Origin: Clostridia bacterium
Lineage (GTDB): Bacteria > Bacillota_A > Clostridia > Christensenellales > Borkfalkiaceae
Direction of reading: 5' to 3'
NCBI GenBank assembly: GCA_017399665.1
Contig: JAFQBR010000189.1
Coordinates: forward strand, 1-10,005
DNA: 10,005 bases
Shown here: positions 4,856 through 10,005 of the stretch, one piece after another
Position numbering within the stretch: position 1 is the first letter of the stretch
How the letters are laid out: each line of letters starts with the position of its first letter
Made by a program: the position numbers and the translations under genes
Notes under the pieces: model-generated
The model's database searches: none
Told to the model about the DNA's origin: nothing
The model's input: only the letters and a program-made list of their open reading frames with translations

Positions 4856-7800
4856 TTAGTATAATCTACTTAAGGTAATAACGTGGTCTACGTAAGAATG
4901 GTGTCCGTTTACGTCGTAATCAAATACTTGGAATACTAAACTTACGTGTTCAAAGCCTTCCCAATCTTCACCAAATGCTTCTGTAATAGCTTGATTTAAA
5001 GATTCCATATCGATAGTGATAATACCGCTACCTTCTGCGCCGGTCATTTCGTAACCGTATTCTAAAAGATCAAACTTAACGTTTTCTGTAACTATCATAT
5101 TTTCGGGATTTTCTTCGTCATAGTTTAGTACGATATAGAAGTTATAACCGTCTTCCATTTCCCATCTTTCGCCAAGTTTATTAAAGAAACCAACGGTGTA
5201 TTCGCCGTAGTATGGAGTTAAGTCTTCAACAACAAAGTTGCCGTCTACACCCTTTTCGTTTTCTAAACCGCAACGTGAGCAAACGTAGGTTGTTCCGTTC
5301 CAGTAATATTTATGAGAAGGTGTTACGTAATTATAACTATCTTTGTATCCGCAACATTTGCAATAAGTAAGCCTTGTTCCATATTGAGTACAAGAGTCTT
5401 GAATGTATCTATTATAACGCATTGCGTGTACTATTCCGCTACCATTATACCATTCGCCTTTAACATCAAAGCGGTACTCATCATATTCGCATAAAACAAA
5501 CGTTCTATACCAACCGCTTTGGTCTTGGCCATCTAGATAATATACCTGTCTATTGTATTTGTCGTATTTTTCTACGTAATAAATACCGCAGGTAGTACAT
5601 TCTCTTCTTGAAACTCTTACGTCGCCTTCATAGGTGGTAGTATATTCCCATCTGTGCGTTAAATATCTACGAGATAGTACCTTTGTGTAAATTACTTCAT
5701 CTCCGTCATAGAAGGTATAAGTTTCTCTGTCAACTGTATAGCAGCTTTCATCACTTTCCCATTCGTTATAAGTTGTAGAAACTTCGTAAGAGAAAGAACA
5801 TTCTGTTATAGCGCATACGTATTTGCCGTCTGATGATCTCCAAGCAAGGTTACAGCTACCGTAAATGTATGTATCATATATATCAGATTCTTTTCCACAA
5901 GCACATTCGCGATATCTAAACGTAACTGTTCCACAATGAGTGTCAAACTCTTCATAATGGTCATAGCACCAATGAGAATAAATGTAATTTTCGTAAAGAG
6001 ACATAATCTCATCACAAGCAGGACAATACTCGATACGGTTTACACCTTCTTCACAAGAGGTTGCGTTACCGCTTAATTCATATCTTGTACGGGTTGGTGC
6101 GTGTTCTATACCAGCTTCCTCGCCAATGTGATTGCCTGCTTGGTCTAAACGATATAAAACGTAACTGCAATCGGCATTGAAAACTTTTTCGTATCCTTCG
6201 CCTGTTAAGCGATCCATATAGTAAACTCTTCTGCCGAACTCGTCGTTCTTATATTCATAGTGATAGAAGCATTTTCCGCACTCTGTACAGTATTCTTCAC
6301 GCAAATATTTACCGTCGTCTGTAGCGCCTTCTTCAACTCTTCTATTGTGCTGTTCTGCTTTATAATAGAATACTTGTTGATCTTCATAACCGTCTTCAGT
6401 TACGCCAAAGCTATAAACTGAATAAGAGGTTACCATACAGTTTTCATCTCTTGTTTTATAGCTGTATCTGGTATATACAAAGCCACAGTCAACGCAAGTA
6501 TACGTTCTTAAATAGCGGTCAAATTCCGTTTCTGTATCGGCAAGCCATTTTGAGCTATTTGTAAACGAGCATTCACTATTTAAAGACAAAGAAGAATAAT
6601 AATTTACACTATGATATCCGCAAGGACAATCATAAATATAAGCTTCTAGTTTACCGCAGTCCGTATTTGTGCTGAATAAATCAATTCGATATTCATAGTG
6701 CCAATCGTATCTGCTTTCGTATTTATAATCACAAAGCTTACAAGTTGTAATAACGTTAACACCATATTCACAGTCTCTGTTTTCAGTTAAGAATTCATAA
6801 TTGTATTCGTAAATATGGCTTGATCCCCTTTCCTGGCGAACTACTTCACCGCTAGAAACAAAATAACTCTTAATATACTCGCATTCGTTATATTCAAAAC
6901 TATAACCAACGCCAGATTGAGCAAGATAATAAATTTCTCTACCGTATTCATCATACTTATAGGTCTCTGCTATTTCACCGCAATCATCACAAACGTAAGT
7001 TTCAACGGTTATGCCGTCTACTACTTCTTCTGTTAGGTGCGTGCTATGGTTAGCAACCTTATATGATTTTTCGTAAACAACCTTATCGTTTAAGTAAACG
7101 TTGAATCCGCCAACTGTATAACAGCCGTCCTTTTCGCTGTTAATACTTGCTAGGTAAACTACGTCACCGCAGGTTTCACATTTATAATATGAGCCTTTTT
7201 CGTAATCTGAATAACTGCCGTCGTATTCCTTACCGCTTACGCGAACGAAGTTACAATCTCCGCCCTTTTGATATAAATTTTCATGATAGTATCCGCAAGC
7301 ACAAGTATAAGTGTAGAATGTTGCGCTACCGCATGAGGTTGCAAGGGTAATTACTTGTTCTCTACTGCTATGTCCATTATTAAAGTAAACGTTTTTCTCT
7401 TCCCTATAATCACATTTTGAACAAGAGTAAACTGCCATATAACCGTCATAACAGCTTAAAGAACCTTCTAACAGTTCGTATGAATAAATAGTATCGTGAT
7501 AGTTATAATGTTCATCGCGTCTTACGTTTCCGCAAGTTGTACAGGTGTATTCTTCCCAACTGTATTTTTCGCATTCGTCAGTTTGGAAGCTGTCGGTTAA
7601 TTCGTAAGTATGGGGATCTTCACTGCTTGTTTCTTTTGTTTTAGTGTTATACCAGAAAGAAACGGAAGAAGAAGTATTGTTGCCAAGTTCTTCAGCCATC
7701 ATTTGGTAGTTAACTTCACTGCGTACCGTTTTGCTACCGCTTACCCATATCGTGTAATATACTTCGTACGTTCTATAGGTTTGTAAGTCTATATCCACCC

Positions 7801-10005
7801 AATCACCGCAAGAATCATTTACCCAAAGTCCGTAAGAGGGTTCGTAGTAATATCCATAGTGTTCGCACCAACTGCCTGTTAATGTGTCATGATTGTGAAT
7901 TGATACAACGTATTTATCGCATAAAACGCCGTCTACTTCTTCTTGACCGATAAGCTCGCGATAATTACTTTCGTTTAACGTAATTGCTTTATCGCAACCG
8001 CTAACAAACCAGTAATTTTCGCCATCTTTATGAACTGTATATGAATAATCGTAGTAGAAACTGTTGATAATCTGTCCATCTGTAAATTCAATAGACGCTA
8101 ATGCTTCTTCTATTTCATCAAAGATACCTTCAAATTCAAGCTTATATGAATCGTTAAGCTTAATTGTTAATTTTCCTTCTGCAGTAGTTTCATATTTGTA
8201 GCTACCAGAACTGCTACCGTAACCGCCACCGCCAATTACCATTTCATCAAGAATGATTGTAATAGTTATTGCCTTGCCTGAATTATCTGTGTTAATAACA
8301 ATGCTTGTTTCGCCGATATAGTCAATTACTTGGCTTGCTTGTTCTAAAAGCATATCTACAAATTCGCTAGCTTCTTGCTCGCTAGAAACTTGACCTGATG
8401 CAAGTAAAACTAATTCTACAACGCTGTAATTAGCGCACATTTCTTCAACTTGAGCAAGCATTTCGCTAATATTTTCTACAGTAGTACCAACAAGCTCGCC
8501 AACCATTTCGCCAATAACTAAATCTTTGTATTCGCTAACGATTTCTTTAAGTCCAAGCTCGCCCATTTCCATACCGTTACCTTCTTCCATAACGTATTTA
8601 ATCTTGTTTTCGATTAAGGTATAGAAGTCATCTAAGGTAAAGCCTTCTGCTTCAAGTCTTGCAGAAATATCGCTTTCAAATTCGCCAACAGTCATGCCTA
8701 AAAGCTCGTTTACTCTATCGAATAACCCTTCAACGCTACCTGCGCCGCAGAAGCTATCTACTAATTCTTCAACAGTTAAATCACAAGCCTCTTCTAGCAT
8801 TTCGTAAAGCTGTTGAGCGTCTAAAGTGAATGCATAACCAGCATCTGTTTTTGATTTCGCAAAGAAGAATTCAATAACCGCGCCGGCAAAGTTTTCAACG
8901 TCTTCATCAGAAATATTAAGCGCTGTTGCAATCATTGTGCGCGTATCTTCCGCTAAAGCGTTAAGGTAAATTTCTCTAAGCTGAATTAAGGGGAAATCAA
9001 TATAATATTGCATGAAGTCTTGAGATGATACTATATAATTTTCTTCGCCATAGGTAGAGGCAAGGAAGAAATATACTTTTTCATCCTTAAGTATTAGCTT
9101 GATTGTTCCAAAATTTTCCTCTTCATCAGTAACGTTGCCATCTGCGTCATAAGAAATATCTATCATTCTAACAATAACTTCGCCGTGACCAACAAGGTAT
9201 CCGTTATCGTCGAATCCAAAGGTAAGCTTTGCTATATCAAAGGTTACAATCTCATCTCCATCATGAACGTCGTTTCTATATCCTGTTTGAGTCCAAACAA
9301 AATCTTCAAGAGTGATAAAGTAGCTGTCTGCTGAGGTAATGCTATCAATAAGGTTACCGTAGAAACCAGCTTCGCCTTGATTTAAAGCGGGGTGTTTTTC
9401 GCCACAAGTTGTACAGATAAAGTCTGCGCCGTAAGAGTGGCCAAGCTCTGAAACGTAATCTGCCCTGTAACTATCGCCACACTTCTTATCCTTACATACG
9501 TATAAGGTGTAACCCTTAGTCGTACAGGTAGGAGCAATTACGGTTGCTTCGTATTTGTGTTCTTTTTTAGGTTTGTAATTATCCTTGTAGCTTTCACCGC
9601 AAGTCTTACAGGTGTGTTTTACGTAACCTTGTTCGTTACAAGAAGATTCAATCTCTTCCGTATCGTAATCGTGACCGGTCTTTGGTGTAAATTCTGCTTC
9701 GTAATGCTCGTTACATCTTATACATTTATATTTTGTATGGCCGGGAACTTGACAGGTTGCATGTTTCTTTTCGCCCTTGAATTCGTGACCTAAAGCTTCT
9801 TCTGTGATTTCACGGTAAGATACGTCACACTTTTCACAAGAGTATTCAATATAACCGTCTGTTGTACAGGTTACTTCGTAAACTTTTTGGTTAAAGGTGT
9901 GGCCTGTTGCCTCTACGTAAGAATCAACGTAACTTTCTTTACAGCCTGCATTCTTACAGGTGTGTGTTGTGTAACCTTGTGTTGTACAGGTTGCTTCAGT
10001 TACCA
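4856..10005 (-). CDS. Giant Cys/Tyr-rich repeat protein, probably secreted (N-terminus beyond window edge)
   Basis: The frame is open from the right edge to the TAA at 4856-4858: 1715 visible residues with the start outside the window. The ATG at 9166 is internal, because the frame continues upstream with conserved repeats and no ribosome binding site precedes it. Counting from the edge: residues 1-191, five tandem Cys/His repeats; 192-207, a half repeat; about 329-569, an acidic helical region; 590-602, a Gly/Ser hinge; about 610-840, a Tyr-rich beta-like region; 841-1582, three super-repeats and a fourth partial one; 1583-1715, an acidic C-terminal domain. The repeat style (ATCTT.GY..YTC..CG....LGH) is well known in clostridial extracellular proteins, whose function is mostly unproven. 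No LPXTG signal or C-terminal membrane segment is present, so any anchor or signal peptide must be N-terminal. I cannot assign a function; adhesion or metal binding are guesses. Confidence 0.85.
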   Translation of the reverse strand, partial: VTEATCTTQGYTTHTCKNAGCKESYVDSYVEATGHTFNQKVYEVTCTTDGYIEYSCEKCDVSYREITEEALGHEFKGEKKHATCQVPGHTKYKCIRCNEHYEAEFTPKTGHDYDTEEIESSCNEQGYVKHTCKTCGESYKDNYKPKKEHKYEATVIAPTCTTKGYTLYVCKDKKCGDSYRADYVSELGHSYGADFICTTCGEKHPALNQGEAGFYGNLIDSITSADSYFITLEDFVWTQTGYRNDVHDGDEIVTFDIAKLTFGFDDNGYLVGHGEVIVRMIDISYDADGNVTDEEENFGTIKLILKDEKVYFFLASTYGEENYIVSSQDFMQYYIDFPLIQLREIYLNALAEDTRTMIATALNISDEDVENFAGAVIEFFFAKSKTDAGYAFTLDAQQLYEMLEEACDLTVEELVDSFCGAGSVEGLFDRVNELLGMTVGEFESDISARLEAEGFTLDDFYTLIENKIKYVMEEGNGMEMGELGLKEIVSEYKDLVIGEMVGELVGTTVENISEMLAQVEEMCANYSVVELVLLASGQVSSEQEASEFVDMLLEQASQVIDYIGETSIVINTDNSGKAITITIILDEMVIGGGGYGSSSGSYKYETTAEGKLTIKLNDSYKLEFEGIFDEIEEALASIEFTDGQIINSFYYDYSYTVHKDGENYWFVSGCDKAITLNESNYRELIGQEEVDGVLCDKYVVSIHNHDTLTGSWCEHYGYYYEPSYGLWVNDSCGDWVDIDLQTYRTYEVYYTIWVSGSKTVRSEVNYQMMAEELGNNTSSSVSFWYNTKTKETSSEDPHTYELTDSFQTDECEKYSWEEYTCTTCGNVRRDEHYNYHDTIYSYELLEGSLSCYDGYMAVYSCSKCDYREEKNVYFNNGHSSREQVITLATSCGSATFYTYTCACGYYHENLYQKGGDCNFVRVSGKEYDGSYSDYEKGSYYKCETCGDVVYLASINSEKDGCYTVGGFNVYLNDKVVYEKSYKVANHSTHLTEEVVDGITVETYVCDDCGEIAETYKYDEYGREIYYLAQSGVGYSFEYNECEYIKSYFVSSGEVVRQERGSSHIYEYNYEFLTENRDCEYGVNVITTCKLCDYKYESRYDWHYEYRIDLFSTNTDCGKLEAYIYDCPCGYHSVNYYSSLSLNSECSFTNSSKWLADTETEFDRYLRTYTCVDCGFVYTRYSYKTRDENCMVTSYSVYSFGVTEDGYEDQQVFYYKAEQHNRRVEEGATDDGKYLREEYCTECGKCFYHYEYKNDEFGRRVYYMDRLTGEGYEKVFNADCSYVLYRLDQAGNHIGEEAGIEHAPTRTRYELSGNATSCEEGVNRIEYCPACDEIMSLYENYIYSHWCYDHYEEFDTHCGTVTFRYRECACGKESDIYDTYIYGSCNLAWRSSDGKYVCAITECSFSYEVSTTYNEWESDESCYTVDRETYTFYDGDEVIYTKVLSRRYLTHRWEYTTTYEGDVRVSRRECTTCGIYYVEKYDKYNRQVYYLDGQDQSGWYRTFVLCEYDEYRFDVKGEWYNGSGIVHAMRYNRYIQDSCTQYGTRLTYCKCCGYKDSYNYVTPSHKYYWNGTTYVCSRCGLENEKGVDGNFVVEDLTPYYGEYTVGFFNKLGERWEMEDGYNFYIVLNYDEENPENMIVTENVKFDLLEYGYEMTGAEGSGIITIDMESLNQAITEAFGEDWEGFEHVSLVFQVFDYDVNGHHSYVDHVITLSRLY
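5258..7483 (-). repeat. Three ~230-residue Cys-rich super-repeats plus a partial fourth, within the giant gene
   Basis: Units at 7483-6803, 6802-6086, 6085-5420 and the truncated 5419-5258 share the same internal order. Each opens with a YEL/YEF-like start, C at +10 and a CxxC; this is followed by a CG..(Y)..CxCG module, then C-N11-25-YxCxxCG or a variant, then an E/D-x-C-YTV..Y-like strand region. Each full unit ends with CxxCG followed by Y(D/N)xxGRxxYYL. Anchor motifs (opening Cys) fall at visible residues 851, 1078, 1317 and 1538, spacings 227, 239 and 221. Divergence is high at the DNA level, so these are ancient duplications. Within unit 3 one CxxC is expanded (C-AITE-C). Confidence 0.75.
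9431..10003 (-). repeat. Tandem 38-residue Cys/His repeats (five units) within the giant gene
   Basis: Units lie at 10003-9893 (cut by the edge), 9892-9779, 9778-9665, 9664-9551 (three of exactly 114 bp) and 9550-9431 (120 bp). The consensus is xxxTCxxxGYxxYxCxxCxxxYxxxxxxxxGHxY. Invariant features are one Cys, then a Cys pair, a Tyr and a terminal His. In units 1 and 5 the pair is widened to CKNAGC and CKDKKC. A half unit with CTTCGEKH follows. More units probably lie beyond the window edge. Confidence 0.88.

Noticed and set aside
7147..7350. Plus-strand 67-residue reading frame, and similar short frames on both strands inside the giant gene and two-component genes
   Set aside because: They lie wholly within well-supported minus-strand genes, lack ribosome binding sites and have unnatural compositions; they are shadow frames of repeats.
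9557..9793. Plus-strand 78-residue hydrophobic frame
   Set aside because: It is the reverse of the Lys/Glu/Cys-rich repeats of the giant gene, which explains its Phe/Val/Leu richness; there is no independent evidence.
9431..10005. CRISPR-like periodicity of about 114 bp
   Set aside because: The periodicity is coding: units are diverged at the DNA level, keep frame and preserve Cys/His codons. There are no identical short direct repeats with unique spacers.

Overview
The window looks like chromosomal DNA from a low-GC Firmicute, probably a gut-type Clostridia lineage. This rests on AT-rich coding sequence, purine-rich Shine-Dalgarno sites, textbook sigma-A promoters, a YesM/YesN-type two-component system beside a carbohydrate ABC permease, and a giant Cys-rich repeat protein of the kind common in clostridial surface proteomes. 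The genus cannot be fixed from the sequence. Every convincing gene reads on the minus strand, so the biological order runs from position 10005 down to 1.

Block 1 (10005 to 4856) is the C-terminal 1715 residues of a very large protein whose start lies beyond the right edge. It carries five tandem ~38-residue Cys/His repeats, an acidic helical domain, three diverged ~230-residue super-repeats packed with CxxC pairs and tyrosine, and a short C-terminal domain. The gene ends at a strong hairpin terminator (4774-4806).

Block 2 (4855 to 4023) is an 830-bp non-coding region. It holds two copies of a 14-bp direct repeat, some palindromes and, most notably, a consensus promoter (TTGACA, 17 bp, TATAAT) that should start a ~160-nt structured RNA. 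That RNA has a 15-bp closing helix and ends at an intrinsic terminator, with a competing hairpin that could act as an antiterminator. I could not match it to a known RNA family. A second terminator follows, and then a separate good promoter immediately in front of the kinase gene.

Block 3 (4022 to 1) is a YesM-like sensor histidine kinase, a YesN-like response regulator with an AraC DNA-binding domain one base downstream, and, after 69 bp, an LplB/YteP-like ABC permease cut by the left edge. By family precedent the kinase senses an extracellular cue, the regulator is phosphorylated and switches on the adjacent oligosaccharide importer. The remaining importer genes would lie to the left of the window.
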